From an uncultured Maricaulis sp. (GTDB taxonomy: Bacteria; Pseudomonadota; Alphaproteobacteria; Caulobacterales; Maricaulaceae), in assembly GCF_905480005.1 (NCBI RefSeq), contig NZ_CAJQOO010000008.1, forward strand, positions 1-64,000: a stretch of 64,000 nucleotides of DNA, written 5' to 3'. A program made the translations under genes and the position numbers. The notes under the pieces were generated by a model that saw only the letters and a list, made by a program, of their open reading frames with translations, did not search any database and was not told the origin of the DNA. This document shows positions 35,420-45,008 of the stretch, one piece after another. The first letter of the stretch is position 1; the number at the start of each line of letters is the position of its first letter.

Positions 35420-36265
35420 ATGCGCTTTGCCTATGTAAATGGCCGGTTTCTCCCGCACGGCGAGGCCTCGATCCATGTCGAGGACCGTGGTTTCCAGTTT
35501 GCCGATGCCGTCTATGAAGTCTGGAGCGTCCGCGAGGGCAAATTGATGGACGCCGACGGACATTTTGACCGTCTTGAGCGCTCCCTGGGCGAGCTCCGGA
35601 TACCGACGCCGAGGAGTCGGGCTGCGCTGGAACACATTATTGGTGAATTGCTGCGACGGAACCGGATTCGCAATGGTCTGGTCTATCTCCAGATTTCACG
35701 CGGTCAGGCGCGTCGGGACCATGCTTTCCCGAAACAGGCGGTTCAACCGACCATCGTGCTGACCTGCAAGCGGCTGGATCACGCCGCGGCGGAAGCCCGA
35801 GCCGAGCGCGGAATTGCCGTTGTCACGGTGCCGGATCAGCGCTGGGCGCGCTGTGACATCAAAACCGTGAACCTGTTGCCAAATGTCCTCGCCAAGCAGG
35901 CGGCCCACGAAGCAGGGGCTGTCGAGGCCTGGCAGGTCGATCGGGACGGGCGCATCACGGAAGGCAGCTCGACCAATGCCTGGATCGTCACCAAGGCCGG
36001 AAAACTGGTCACCCGGCAAGCGGATCACGGCATCCTGCATGGCATCACGCGAGCTCGAATTTTCAAATGCGCTCAAGATGTTGGACTGGAAATCGAGGAG
36101 AGGGGCTTTACCCCGCAAGAGGCCTATGAGGCGCGCGAGGCCTTTCTGACATCCGCCACATCCTTCGTGACCCCGGTTGTGTCGATAGACAACCATAGCA
36201 TCGCCAATGGAGAGCCGGGCTTACTGACCCTGTCGCTGCGCGAGGCCTATCTGGGGGAGGCTTGA
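35420..36265 (+). CDS. dat: D-amino-acid transaminase (class IV PLP)
   Basis: 281-residue fold-type IV aminotransferase. Start: [30 protein letters not shown]. The PLP lysine lies in [15 protein letters not shown], and [10 protein letters not shown] binds the phosphate. The combination [11 protein letters not shown] and [14 protein letters not shown] favours D-amino-acid over branched-chain transaminases. It probably interconverts D-Ala and D-Glu for peptidoglycan. Lies between trkH and hfq, a position common in this class. Confidence 0.9.
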   Translation: MRFAYVNGRFLPHGEASIHVEDRGFQFADAVYEVWSVREGKLMDADGHFDRLERSLGELRIPTPRSRAALEHIIGELLRRNRIRNGLVYLQISRGQARRDHAFPKQAVQPTIVLTCKRLDHAAAEARAERGIAVVTVPDQRWARCDIKTVNLLPNVLAKQAAHEAGAVEAWQVDRDGRITEGSSTNAWIVTKAGKLVTRQADHGILHGITRARIFKCAQDVGLEIEERGFTPQEAYEAREAFLTSATSFVTPVVSIDNHSIANGEPGLLTLSLREAYLGEA

Positions 36266-36300
36266 GCGCACGCTCCAGCTTCCCATGCAAAATGAAGTGG

Positions 36301-36328
36301 TTGCAGCCTCATGCAAGGCCTGTATACC
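36301..36328 (+). promoter_or_regulatory. Candidate sigma-70-type promoter for hfq
   Basis: TTGCAG (36301-36306), a 16-bp spacer and TATACC (36323-36328). It would start transcription about 35-40 bp before the hfq ATG. Seen by eye only. Confidence 0.35.
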
Positions 36329-36371
36329 CTTGATACGAATCGCTGATCAAAGCGACGCATGCGGAGCCAAC

Positions 36372-36644
36372 ATGTCGCACGATAAAAAACAAAATCTCCA
36401 GGATGTCTTCCTCAACTCTGTGCGTAAAACGAAGACGCCCCTGACCATCTTCCTCGTCAATGGTGTGAAGCTGCAGGGTGTCGTCACCTGGTTTGACAAT
36501 TTCTGTGTCCTGCTTCGTCGGGACGGGCTTTCGCAGCTCGTCTACAAGCACGCCATTTCGACCATCATGCCGGCCGCGCCGGTATCCTTGTTCGAAGACG
36601 ACAAGGCGGACGAGGATGCGGCGGAAGAGAGCGCCACGGATTGA
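36372..36644 (+). CDS. hfq: RNA chaperone Hfq
   Basis: 90-residue Sm-like hexamer-forming protein that pairs small RNAs with mRNAs. The Sm1 motif is [21 protein letters not shown] and the Sm2 motif is [10 protein letters not shown], with KH present. The N-terminal [13 protein letters not shown] binds A-rich RNA and an acidic tail ([15 protein letters not shown]) follows. The ATG at 36372 has GGAG before it; the longer frame includes the promoter region. Its stop overlaps the hflX start. Confidence 0.97.
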   Translation: MSHDKKQNLQDVFLNSVRKTKTPLTIFLVNGVKLQGVVTWFDNFCVLLRRDGLSQLVYKHAISTIMPAAPVSLFEDDKADEDAAEESATD

Positions 36645-37993
36645 TTGAGCGCGAGGCGCCGGTTTCACGCGCCCTTGTCATTCATCCCGCCAGCCGAGAC
36701 ACGATGGGCCGCGCCGAGGCGCGCCTGGAAGAAGCCACCGGTCTGGCTGAAGCCCTCCACCTTGTCGTCGGGGACGCCTTCATTTTGCCCATCCGCAAGA
36801 TCGATGCGGGTCGATATTTCGGACGCGGCAAGCTGGATGAATTGCGCGACTTGCTTGTCGAGCTTGAGGCCAATGTCGCGGTAATCGACGCGGCACTATC
36901 GCCGGTCCAGCAACGAAATCTCGAAACAGCCCTGAATGTGAAAGTGGTCGACCGGACCGGTCTGATCCTGGAAATCTTCGGTCAACGTGCCCGCACCAAG
37001 GAGGGCGTGCTTCAGGTCGAACTGGCCCGCCTGGCCTATGAACGCTCGCGCCTGGTCAGGACCTGGACGCATCTCGAGCGGCAGCGGGGCGGCGGCGGCT
37101 TCCTCGCCGGGCCGGGTGAAACGCAGATCGAGACTGACCGCCGCCTGCTGAGCGAGAAGATGTCGAAATTGCGCCGCCAACTTGAAGACGTCCGGCGGAC
37201 GCGCTCCCTTCACCGGTCCAAACGCCAGGATGTACCGTTTCCCACGGTCGCGCTCGTCGGCTATACGAATGCCGGAAAGTCCACGCTTTTCAACAAGCTG
37301 ACTGGCGCGGGCGTCTTTGCGCAGGATATGCCCTTCGCGACACTCGATCCGACGGTGAGGGCGGTTGACCTGCCCGGCGGCACTCGAATTCTCCTGTCTG
37401 ATACGGTTGGATTCATTACCGATTTGCCGACAGAACTCATCGCGGCCTTCCGGGCCACGCTGGAAGAGGTTCGCGAGGCGGACCTTCTTGTCCATGTTAT
37501 CGATTCCTCAGATCCGGACCGTGAGGGCCGTATCGAGGACGTGGAAGGCGTGCTCGACGCGATAGAGGCCGGCCCGGTCCACGAACAGGCCATGCTGGAA
37601 GCCTGGAACAAGGCGGACCAGTTGGATGAAGATGGTCGAGAGGATCTGGGGATTACCGTCCAGATGGCCAATCTCAAGGCAGGGCGGCCGATCAAGCTGG
37701 CCCTGTCGGCAGTGACGGGTGAAGGCGTCGAAATTCTCGTCGAAGCCATTGAACGCGCTCTGTCACAAGAGAATGAGCGCCTGGAAATCACCATTCCGCC
37801 GCAGGACGCGCGTGCGCTCGCCTGGCTCCACGCGCATGGTGATGTTCTGGCGAGCAAGATGGACACCAAGACAGGCGCCAGCACTCTTCAGGTCCGCTTG
37901 CACCCGGTCGAGGCAGGGCGGTTCCGGTCTCAATTCCCCGATCTGGCGATCCCCAAGGGGATTGGCGATGTCGAGGATGAGGATGATTTCTAG
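36641..37993 (+). CDS. hflX: Ribosome-associated GTPase HflX
   Basis: 450-residue GTPase that binds 50S subunits and splits stalled ribosomes. The N-terminal HflX domain carries the glycine-rich loop [22 protein letters not shown]. The G domain has G1 [14 protein letters not shown]3 [12 protein letters not shown] and G4 NKADQLD. The start is a TTG that overlaps the hfq stop (TTGA), an economical arrangement in the conserved hfq-hflX pair; the next TTG, at 36645, is an alternative. Confidence 0.95.
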   Translation: MIEREAPVSRALVIHPASRDTMGRAEARLEEATGLAEALHLVVGDAFILPIRKIDAGRYFGRGKLDELRDLLVELEANVAVIDAALSPVQQRNLETALNVKVVDRTGLILEIFGQRARTKEGVLQVELARLAYERSRLVRTWTHLERQRGGGGFLAGPGETQIETDRRLLSEKMSKLRRQLEDVRRTRSLHRSKRQDVPFPTVALVGYTNAGKSTLFNKLTGAGVFAQDMPFATLDPTVRAVDLPGGTRILLSDTVGFITDLPTELIAAFRATLEEVREADLLVHVIDSSDPDREGRIEDVEGVLDAIEAGPVHEQAMLEAWNKADQLDEDGREDLGITVQMANLKAGRPIKLALSAVTGEGVEILVEAIERALSQENERLEITIPPQDARALAWLHAHGDVLASKMDTKTGASTLQVRLHPVEAGRFRSQFPDLAIPKGIGDVEDEDDF

Positions 37994-38019
37994 CCGTCGG
38001 ACCTGCCCGGGATAGACAA

Positions 38020-38841
38020 TCAGGCGGGGTCAACCACGCCCTTTTCAATCTTCTTGGCGTCGTCCCAGAGCGCTTCCATCTCGTCCAGTGTCGCGTCGGA
38101 TGTTGTCCGACCCTGCGACTCAAGTGTTTGTTCTATATGCCGAAACCGGCGCTCGAATTTGGTGTTGGCGCTGCGCGTGGCCGCCTCGACATCGACCTTC
38201 ATCTTGCGGCCCAGATTGGTGCAAACGAAGATCAGGTCGCCGATTTCCTCGGCCACCGCATCCGCATCGCCCGCCGCCATCGCTTCACGCACTTCGGCCA
38301 ATTCCTCGTCGACCTTGTCCAGGACACGATCCGCTGTCGGCCAGTCAAAGCCGACCGTCGCCGCCCGCTTTTGCAGCTTTTGCGCACGCTTCAGCGCGGG
38401 CAGGGCGATGGGGACATCATCGAGCAGGCTCTCACCCTTGTCCGACGCCTTCCGTTCGGCCGCCTTGATAGCCTCCCATTCGGCGGTTTGGGTCACACTG
38501 TCCCGCGTGCTGGCATCGCCAAAGACATGCGGATGACGGCGCACCATCTTGTTATTGATCGCCTGTGCGACGTCATCAAATCCGAACAGGCCGGCTTCGC
38601 GCGCCATCTGACTGTGAAACACGACCTGGAGGAGGAGATCGCCAAGCTCGTCCTTCAGCTCGTCATGGCGTTTGCGCTCGATCGCATCCGCAACCTCATA
38701 AGCTTCCTCGATCGTATACGGCGCGATGCTCGCGAAATCCTGTTCCAGATCCCAGGGGCAGCCGCCATCCGGGTCGCGCAGCTTGGCCATGATTGCGAGG
38801 AGGCGGTCGATCGGGGGCAGGGTTTCAGACGGCGCGGACAT
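38020..38841 (-). CDS. mazG: Nucleoside triphosphate pyrophosphohydrolase MazG
   Basis: 273 residues with two MazG domains. Domain 1: PDGGCPWDLEQDFASIAPYTIEEAYEVADAIE with the E-E-x-x-E metal site, then ELKDELGDLLLQVVFHSQMA. Domain 2 has the shorter repeat VDEELAEVREAM and AEEIGDLIFVCTNLGRK. Hydrolyses NTPs to NMP and PPi, cleansing the pool and affecting ppGpp. The start at 38841 has GGAG upstream; the extra 37 codons of the frame are upstream leader. Convergent with hflX. Confidence 0.94.
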   Translation of the reverse strand: MSAPSETLPPIDRLLAIMAKLRDPDGGCPWDLEQDFASIAPYTIEEAYEVADAIERKRHDELKDELGDLLLQVVFHSQMAREAGLFGFDDVAQAINNKMVRRHPHVFGDASTRDSVTQTAEWEAIKAAERKASDKGESLLDDVPIALPALKRAQKLQKRAATVGFDWPTADRVLDKVDEELAEVREAMAAGDADAVAEEIGDLIFVCTNLGRKMKVDVEAATRSANTKFERRFRHIEQTLESQGRTTSDATLDEMEALWDDAKKIEKGVVDPA

Positions 38842-39151
38842 GTCGGGCTCCGATTGCTGACGCGAAACTGGTTGAGCCGACCATAGTCCGATTTGCCGGA
38901 GTGTAAGCCCGCCGGAGATACTTAAAGCAGGATAGAAATTCCGACCTCTCATACCACGCGAACGAAAACTCTAATGAGATGACACATCCAATAGCCTCCA
39001 GAAACGATTGAAATAGTTCTGTTATGGTGAATTGCGGGAGGGTGGAGCTTTGGCGCATGGCCCGGTTGTATCGCATCAAAATCGCGCATAATAAATATTA
39101 TGAGAAATAAAATGTGGCCAGATCACGAAGCCGCAGGACCGGCATTGCGCA
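38842..39151. other. AT-rich gene-free region
   Basis: 310 bp, AT-rich between about 38970 and 39115, between mazG (leader side) and the end of the MBL hydrolase gene. It probably carries the mazG promoter. No gene or strong hairpin is seen. Confidence 0.55.
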
Positions 39152-40003
39152 TCAATCGCGGATAAAAACAGCCCCGTTTCGGGATTCGATTGTGAGGCCG
39201 TCATGCGCTGGACGAATCCCGGCCGGCAATCGTGCGGCAAGCGCGGCGTGATCGAGCGTGATGTGGAGATTGGTCAGGACCGCCTGCGGGACGCCGATCC
39301 GTTTGATCGCGGAAAGCGCATCATCGACATTGAAATGTGTCGGGTGCGGTTCATCGCGCAAGGCATCGACGACCCAGCACTGGATACCATCAAGGATCGC
39401 AGCACTGTCATCGGGCAAAGCGTTGATGTCGGCCGAGTAAGCCAGGTCGCCAACCCGGAAGCCCAATGAGCGAATCCGACCATGTTCCTGGTCAAAAGGT
39501 ATGATCGCAACCGCGCCGCCCGGGCCGTCGATTGTAACGGTCTCGCCGCAAGCCGGCATCGGTTTGAGGTCGAGGATGGGTGGATATCCCGAGCCCGGCG
39601 GTGCCTGGAAGGTGTAGCTGAAGCGGTTGGTGAGACTGTCAGCGGTCGGCTTGTCCATCCAGACCGGAATTCTCTGGCGCTGGAGATAGGCAAAGGCGCG
39701 CAGATCATCGATTCCATGCGTCTGGTCTGCATGATCATGGGTCATCACCACGCCATCGACCCGCCGGACGCCGGCAGACAGCATCTGTTCGCGGAAATCC
39801 GGTGAGGTATCGATGACAATCCGCGTGACCGCCTCTCCGTCCGCCAGCGCGGCTTCGGTGGCAGCCTGCTCGATCAGGGCTGCGCAGCGACGGCGGCGAT
39901 TGCGCGGATTGTCCGGATCGCAATCACCCCAATCACCATTGGCCCGCGGCACGCCGCCTGACGAACCGGTTCCCAGCAGGGTCAAACGGGTAACGCCCGT
40001 CAT
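39152..40003 (-). CDS. Metallo-beta-lactamase-fold hydrolase, PhnP-like
   Basis: 283 residues. The start LTLLGTGSSGGVPRANGDWGDCDP is typical of the PhnP/RNase Z-like branch, including a Cys-rich insert (CDPDNPRNRRRRC). Metal site: THDHADQTHG, a later Asp/His set, and NLHITLDH at the end. PhnP is a cyclic phosphodiesterase; this relative may act on phosphodiesters of another pathway. Its ATG overlaps the tatD stop by 4 bp, so it belongs to the dacF-tmk-holB-tatD unit. Confidence 0.88.
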   Translation of the reverse strand: MTGVTRLTLLGTGSSGGVPRANGDWGDCDPDNPRNRRRRCAALIEQAATEAALADGEAVTRIVIDTSPDFREQMLSAGVRRVDGVVMTHDHADQTHGIDDLRAFAYLQRQRIPVWMDKPTADSLTNRFSYTFQAPPGSGYPPILDLKPMPACGETVTIDGPGGAVAIIPFDQEHGRIRSLGFRVGDLAYSADINALPDDSAAILDGIQCWVVDALRDEPHPTHFNVDDALSAIKRIGVPQAVLTNLHITLDHAALAARLPAGIRPAHDGLTIESRNGAVFIRD

Positions 40004-40782
40004 GGTCTCGGGACCCGGTCAAACAGACGGAAAAAATTCTCGGTGGTGCGCTGTTCGCACACCTCGTCGGTCCAGCCCTTAACCTGGGCCAGGCCATGGG
40101 CGACATCCGGCAGGAAGGCCGGTTCGCAACGCCTGCCGCGGTGCGGGACCGGCGCGAGATAGGGACAATCGGTCTCGACGATCACCCGGTCATCGGCGAC
40201 CTCATCGCGAAACACAGCGCGAACATCCTCGGCCTTCTTGAAGGTGATGATGCCGGACGCTGCGAAATAGGCGCCGAGTTTGGAGGCCCGATGGGCTAGT
40301 TCAGTCCCGCCGGTATAGCAGTGCAGCAAGGGGCGAAAGGCCCCCTTCCCCATTTCGTCTTCCAGCAGGTCCGCCATCGCCCGATCGGCTTCGCGGGTGT
40401 GGAGAATGAGCGGAAGATCGGTTCGGCGCGCGGCATCGATATGGGCTGTCAGGGACTGGAATTGCTCTTCCCTGGGTGAATATCCGTAATGGAAATCGAG
40501 CCCGGTCTCCCCGATTCCCACGACTTTGGGATGCCCTGCGATCTCGATCAGCTCGTCCGCGGTTATGTCCGGGCGATCCTTGGCATGGTGGGGATGCGCC
40601 CCGATCGTGCACCAGATATCCTCATGGGCTTCAGCAATCGCGGAAACGGCTTCAAAATCAGAGAGCTGGCAGCAAATCGTGATCATGCGGCCGACGCCAG
40701 CCGCGCGGGCGCGATCGATGACGGCATCGAGATCCTCGGCAAATTGCTCGCCGTGCAGATTGACGTGGCTGTCGATATACAT
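40000..40782 (-). CDS. TatD-family metal-dependent deoxyribonuclease
   Basis: 260-residue TIM-barrel hydrolase. Metal motifs: DSHVNLHG near the N-terminus (the usual H-x-H has Asn in the second position), GEIGLD-type GIGETGLDFHY, the H in LPLILHTREAD, LLHCYTGG and ETDCPYLAP. The family trims DNA, as in E. coli TatD or YcfH. The ATG at 40782 lies 2 bp after the holB stop. The H-x-H to H-x-N change at the first motif is unusual and may matter for metal binding. Confidence 0.88.
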   Translation of the reverse strand: MYIDSHVNLHGEQFAEDLDAVIDRARAAGVGRMITICCQLSDFEAVSAIAEAHEDIWCTIGAHPHHAKDRPDITADELIEIAGHPKVVGIGETGLDFHYGYSPREEQFQSLTAHIDAARRTDLPLILHTREADRAMADLLEDEMGKGAFRPLLHCYTGGTELAHRASKLGAYFAASGIITFKKAEDVRAVFRDEVADDRVIVETDCPYLAPVPHRGRRCEPAFLPDVAHGLAQVKGWTDEVCEQRTTENFFRLFDRVPRP

Positions 40783-40784
40783 GC

Positions 40785-41834
40785 TCAGGCGCCGGCCTTT
40801 TCCTTGCGCGCCACATTGCGGACCTGGCCGAGCGCGCTCAAGATGGTTTGTCTCGGGTCGAGATAGAGCGCGTTGGCATCGCGGACAAGCGCGTTGAGGT
40901 CTCGCCAACTGTCCAGCCAGGCTGTTGGGTCGCGACCGGCTTCAGCGCGTTCGCGGGCCTGGCCGCGAATGGCATTGGCAAGAACCTCGTAAAACAGGTC
41001 GCGCATCTCCTCCTGTCCTTTCAGGCTGAGACGTTCGGCAATCTTGCGAATATCGGCATCACTGGCGGTCGCGCCCCGGTCGACGAGGAGATTGACCTCG
41101 GCCGCCAGCGCCACGCCGCCGCCGGAAATCAGTGCCAGGGCTCGCCCCGGTGCGCCACCGGCAAGACGCGCTGCCGCAAGCGCTGCGCCGGCGTCCGGAG
41201 CCGCGCCTGTTTGCTCCAGCCAGCTGGCGGTCGTTTCGGCCGACGGTGCGCGCAGGCTCAAGCGACGGCAGCGAGAGCGGATCGTGGCCGGAAGCCGTCC
41301 CGGCGTATGGGTTACGAGAAACAGCACGCCACGATGCGGCGGCTCTTCCAGCGTTTTCAGCAAGGCGTTCGCGGCATTGTTATTCATGTCGTCAGCGCAA
41401 TCCACGATACAGACGCGCCAGCCGCCGCCTCCGGAACTCATTTCGAAGAAATGCGGCGCACGTCGGGCTTCCTCGACCGTGATTTCGGCCCGCCAACGCT
41501 TGCGCTTGTCGTCCCAGGGGCGGCGCAGGAGCAGGAGATCCGGCGTGGCCTGGGACTCGATCAGTTTGCAGACCGGGTCCTGGGCGCTGGCGCCGAGCGG
41601 GCCCGCTTCCGGCATCGGCCGGGCGCCCAGCACACGCCGCGCTGCCCGCCAGGCGAGACTCGCTTTGCCGACGCCGCGTGGTCCGGTGATCATCCAGGCA
41701 TGGTGCAGCCGCCCGCTCTCCCAGGCCGAGGCAAATGCCTGTTCTGCCGCGTCATGCCCGAACAAATCATAGCGCTCGCGCGGTGGCAGACAGCCCGGCT
41801 GAACGTCAGACCCGATATCGGGATCCGTGCTCAT
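40785..41834 (-). CDS. holB: DNA polymerase III delta' subunit
   Basis: Clamp-loader subunit. 349 residues. The AAA+ core shows HHAWMITGPRGVGKASLAWRAAR, then IVDCADDMNNNAANALLKTLEEPP and FLVTHTPGRLPATIRSRCRRLSL (the SRC motif). The N-terminal DLFGHDAAEQAFASAWESGRL is typical. Coupled by a 4-bp overlap to tmk, as often seen. Confidence 0.94.
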   Translation of the reverse strand: MSTDPDIGSDVQPGCLPPRERYDLFGHDAAEQAFASAWESGRLHHAWMITGPRGVGKASLAWRAARRVLGARPMPEAGPLGASAQDPVCKLIESQATPDLLLLRRPWDDKRKRWRAEITVEEARRAPHFFEMSSGGGGWRVCIVDCADDMNNNAANALLKTLEEPPHRGVLFLVTHTPGRLPATIRSRCRRLSLRAPSAETTASWLEQTGAAPDAGAALAAARLAGGAPGRALALISGGGVALAAEVNLLVDRGATASDADIRKIAERLSLKGQEEMRDLFYEVLANAIRGQARERAEAGRDPTAWLDSWRDLNALVRDANALYLDPRQTILSALGQVRNVARKEKAGA

Positions 41835-42466
41835 GCCGTTGCGAACAAACGGGTACGCACGGCGGCCAGGGCCGCGGTCAGGACGGCCTCGGACGGCTGG
41901 CTGCCATCGAGAACAACACAGCGCTCCGGCTCTTCCTCGGCAATATCCAGGAAGGCCTGGCGCAGGCGCTCGTGATACTCGGCGTCGAATTTCTCGAAGC
42001 GGGTGATCTTCTCGCCGCGCTTGATGGTGCGCTCAAGACCGATCGCCGGCTCAAGGTCGACGATCAGCGTCAGGTCAGCATGGAAATCGTTGAGCGCGAA
42101 ATGCTGGAGTTCGGCCAGGTCCGCAGCTCCCAGACCACCGCCAACACCCTGATAGGCGCGTGTGGAATCGGCGAAACGGTCGCACAAGACCCAGGCGCCG
42201 CGATTCAGGGCCGGCTTGATGCAGCGTTCGACATGATCAACCCTGGCGGCATACATCAACAGCGCTTCGGTACGGGAGGACCAGCGCTCGACATCTCCAT
42301 TCAGAAGCAGGTCTCGCAGGAGTTCTGCGCCGGGCGTTCCCCCGGGTTCGCGGGTCACAAGCGTAACAATGCCGAGATCGGCCAATGCGTGGGTCAGACC
42401 GCGAATGAGCGTGGTCTTGCCTGCGCCCTCACCGCCTTCCAGCGTGATGAATTTTCCCCTGGTCAT
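41831..42466 (-). CDS. tmk: Thymidylate kinase
   Basis: 211-residue dTMP kinase that makes dTDP. P-loop LEGGEGAGKTTLIRGL. The DRx motif is VLCDRFADSTRAYQGVGGGLG, followed by LTLIVDLEPAIGLER. The overlap with the following holB gene (ATGA) shows coupling. It follows dacF by 5 bp. Confidence 0.96.
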   Translation of the reverse strand: MTRGKFITLEGGEGAGKTTLIRGLTHALADLGIVTLVTREPGGTPGAELLRDLLLNGDVERWSSRTEALLMYAARVDHVERCIKPALNRGAWVLCDRFADSTRAYQGVGGGLGAADLAELQHFALNDFHADLTLIVDLEPAIGLERTIKRGEKITRFEKFDAEYHERLRQAFLDIAEEEPERCVVLDGSQPSEAVLTAALAAVRTRLFATA

Positions 42467-42471
42467 GCGTC

Positions 42472-43617
42472 TCAGCCCCGCAGCATGTGGGCAATCGCCG
42501 CACCAATCCGTCCCATCAGACCCTTCTCGGACACACTCTCGGCGGCCAGGAGGTCGTATTCGCGAGCCTCATAGTCCGGGGCCTCGACGATCAATGTGCC
42601 GACCACATCACCTTCCTGGATCGGCGCAACCAGCGGTCCGTCATAACTGACCGTAACAGTCAGGTCGCGACGCGCACGACGGTGCAGGCCGGCGGTGACA
42701 TCATCGGCGACCCGCAAGCTGACCGTGTCGCTGTCCCCCATGAAGACTTCGGCCCGGTGATCGACATCATCGCCGGCGGCAAAGAGGTGATAGAGACTAT
42801 AATCGCTGAGCGCAGCGCGCATCATCCGCTCGGCTTCCGTCGCACGCGCCGCGTTCGAACCCATGCCATTGAAGACGATGATGCGGCGTTCGCCATCCCG
42901 TTCGGCTGACCCCACAAGGCCATAGCCGCTCTCCTCGGTGTGGCCGGTCTTGAGGCCATCGGCGCCGGAAAACACGCCCAGGAGCGGGTTGCGATTATAC
43001 TGGCGGATACCGTTATAGGTGAATTCGCGCTCGGCCCAGATCCCGTAATACTCGGGATGGTCCTCGATCAGGATGCGCGCCAGCCGCGCCAGATCAATGG
43101 CACTGATACGATGGTCGGGATCCGGCCAGCCGGTGGCATTGGCGAAGCTCGCGGAGGTCAGACCGAGCTCGTGGGCGCGGTCGGTCATCATGTCGGCGAA
43201 GGCCGCTTCCGTCCCGCCAATGGCTTCCGCCAGAACAATGCAGGCATCATTGCCGGACTGGATGATCACGCCACGCAGCAAATCCTCGACGCGAGCACGC
43301 GAATTGACCTCCAGGAACATGGTCGAGGAGCCGGAGGCGGCGCCACCTGTGCGCCAGGCATGCTCGGAAACCGGCAATTCATCATCCAGAGACAAGGAGC
43401 CGGCCTCAAGTGCTTCAACCACCATCAGCACAGTCATCATCTTGCTCATGGATGCGGGCGGCATCGCCTCATCGCCATTGAGGGCGTAGAGGATTTCCCC
43501 GGTCTCCACATCCAGGATGGCCGCATGACTGGCCTCGGTCTGGTAAGTGTTCTGCGCCTGGAGGGGCGCCGTGATCACAAGCGAGAAGAAGAAGGCTAAA
43601 GCTGAAAATGCGCGCAC
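42472..43617 (-). CDS. dacF: D-alanyl-D-alanine carboxypeptidase (PBP5/6 type)
   Basis: Periplasmic serine peptidase trimming peptidoglycan stem peptides. 381 residues, signal peptide MRAFSALAFFFSLVITAPLQA. Catalytic SxxK is in PPASMSKMMTVLM, SxN in IQSGNDACIVLAEA, and KTG in GLKTGHTEESGYG. The C-terminal beta domain (VSYDGPLVAPIQEGDVVGTL) and end helix are as in PBP5. First gene of the minus-strand group with tmk, holB and tatD. Confidence 0.94.
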   Translation of the reverse strand: MRAFSALAFFFSLVITAPLQAQNTYQTEASHAAILDVETGEILYALNGDEAMPPASMSKMMTVLMVVEALEAGSLSLDDELPVSEHAWRTGGAASGSSTMFLEVNSRARVEDLLRGVIIQSGNDACIVLAEAIGGTEAAFADMMTDRAHELGLTSASFANATGWPDPDHRISAIDLARLARILIEDHPEYYGIWAEREFTYNGIRQYNRNPLLGVFSGADGLKTGHTEESGYGLVGSAERDGERRIIVFNGMGSNAARATEAERMMRAALSDYSLYHLFAAGDDVDHRAEVFMGDSDTVSLRVADDVTAGLHRRARRDLTVTVSYDGPLVAPIQEGDVVGTLIVEAPDYEAREYDLLAAESVSEKGLMGRIGAAIAHMLRG

Positions 43618-43729
43618 GTCGAGACGCTCCCTGGCCGGAATCGGTAGTGGTTCGAGGCGAAGAAAGCATTGAAGCGCGGCAAGACGATGACGTCCAGCGT
43701 CGCGGTCACGACCGGGGCAGTCTTTCTGC

Positions 43730-44668
43730 TCAGTTCGTGGTCACGATGCGGGCGTCATAGACGCCCCAGTCCGCGAGCGTGCCCCGGGCCGCGTGGGCAG
43801 AATTGCGATCCGCCCATCGGCCGACGAAGACACGCCAGACACGACCGGCCTGGGAGGCACCGGGTTCAACCCAGACATCCCCGGCCCCGTCCAGGCGCCG
43901 TGCGAAATCCTGGGCATTGCCCTGATCGGAAAAGGCGCCAACCTGCAGGGAAAACTGCCCGCCCGGGCCGGAGCCTGGCTGCCATGCGGGCGTCGGTTCA
44001 ATCGTTGCCGGCTCAGCGACCGCGACCCGGGCCGGCTGAGGCCGGACGGCGGGCGTTGGCGCCGCATTGGCCTGATAGACCCGCTCCGGCGGAGCGCCAT
44101 GCTCGTGGGCCGGACCGAGATAACGGACCCGCACATGGGCCAGCCCCGCGCCGATGTAATCGAGTTCGGTCGCTGCCGCGCGGCTGAGATCGATCACTCG
44201 ATTGGCCACAAAGGGACCGCGATCATTGATCCGCACGATGACGGAGCGGCCATTCTCGAGATTGGTGACCTCGGCGATCGAAGGAATCGGCAAGGTCGTG
44301 TGGGCCGCGGTCATCATATGTTGGTCAAAGACCTCACCATTGGCGGTCGGACGGCCGTGAAAATTCGGGCCATACCACGAGGCAATACCAGTTTCGTCAT
44401 AATTATCATCCCGTTGAGGGCGATATGTCCGGCCGCCCACCGTGTAGGTTCTGCCAACTTTCTGGTGCTCGCTGGACGCGGCAATCAAGCCCCGTGCATC
44501 AACCGGACGCGCGGCACGCGTGGAATCGCCCGAGGCCGGCGCCCAGCCTCCCGAACGGCTCGGCGCAGGTCCGCTGCCGGAATAATGGCGCATCTGATCC
44601 GGGGTCGAGGAACAGGCCGCAACCAGGCTCAAAGCCAGTCCTGCCAGTAAAAGTCGCCAGTTCTGCAC
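43730..44668 (-). CDS. rlpA: RlpA-type septal lytic transglycosylase lipoprotein
   Basis: 312 residues. Lipoprotein signal LLLAGLALSLVAAC. The double-psi beta-barrel (GIASWYGPNFHGRPTANGEVF, and VRINDRGPFVANRVIDLSRAAA) cleaves denuded glycan strands. A C-terminal SPOR domain (SLQVGAFSDQGNAQDFARRL... VFVGRWADR) targets septal peptidoglycan. The start is a GTG at 44668 with AGGAG 8-9 bp upstream; the frame runs on across the tRNA gene but that is not coding. Next to the tRNA-Ser gene, divergent. Confidence 0.93.
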   Translation of the reverse strand: MQNWRLLLAGLALSLVAACSSTPDQMRHYSGSGPAPSRSGGWAPASGDSTRAARPVDARGLIAASSEHQKVGRTYTVGGRTYRPQRDDNYDETGIASWYGPNFHGRPTANGEVFDQHMMTAAHTTLPIPSIAEVTNLENGRSVIVRINDRGPFVANRVIDLSRAAATELDYIGAGLAHVRVRYLGPAHEHGAPPERVYQANAAPTPAVRPQPARVAVAEPATIEPTPAWQPGSGPGGQFSLQVGAFSDQGNAQDFARRLDGAGDVWVEPGASQAGRVWRVFVGRWADRNSAHAARGTLADWGVYDARIVTTN

Positions 44669-44790
44669 GCCGTTTCCACTCCTGTCCGGCCCCCCGACCT
44701 TCACCCTGTTTAGCGCAGAATGGTGAAAGGAGGGTAAGCTGCAAGTAGACAGTTGCGCAGACCGGTCATTGCCCGCTAAGTGAAGCGGAC

Positions 44791-44878
44791 GGAGGGGTGG
44801 CAGAGTGGTCGATTGCGGCGGTCTTGAAAACCGTTGAGCCGCGAGGTTCCGGGGGTTCGAATCCCTCCCCCTCCGCCA
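44791..44878 (+). tRNA. tRNA-Ser (UGA)
   Basis: 88 bases, cloverleaf by eye. Acceptor GGAGGGG pairs with CCCCTCC, followed by G and an encoded CCA. The anticodon loop is CTTGAAA with anticodon TGA. A long variable arm is present, as in serine tRNAs, and the T-loop GTTCGAATC is normal. Its 3' end is duplicated at 49299-49313, marking an integration target. Confidence 0.95.
44864..44878 (+). repeat. attL-like core of integrated element (tRNA 3' end)
   Basis: CCTCCCCCTCCGCCA, the 3' end of the tRNA-Ser acceptor and CCA. Identical to 49299-49313. Classic tyrosine-integrase target position. Confidence 0.8.
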
Positions 44879-45008
44879 CCGGATCAAAGATTTCCAAATA
44901 AATTTCAATCTTTTGCCCTCTTAGAAAGAGTATCTACCCCATCAATTACCCCAACTTGGCGCGTTGCAGGTAACAACGGACAGGTTGCCCCTCCTCCCTA
45001 AATTCCGG

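Noticed and set aside
38825-39079. 84-codon minus-strand frame in the AT-rich gap before mazG
   Set aside because: Overlaps the mazG start in another frame and has no recognisable pattern.
43730-44908. rlpA extended through the tRNA-Ser gene
   Set aside because: The upstream codons are antisense to the tRNA; the GTG at 44668 with AGGAG begins a proper lipoprotein signal.
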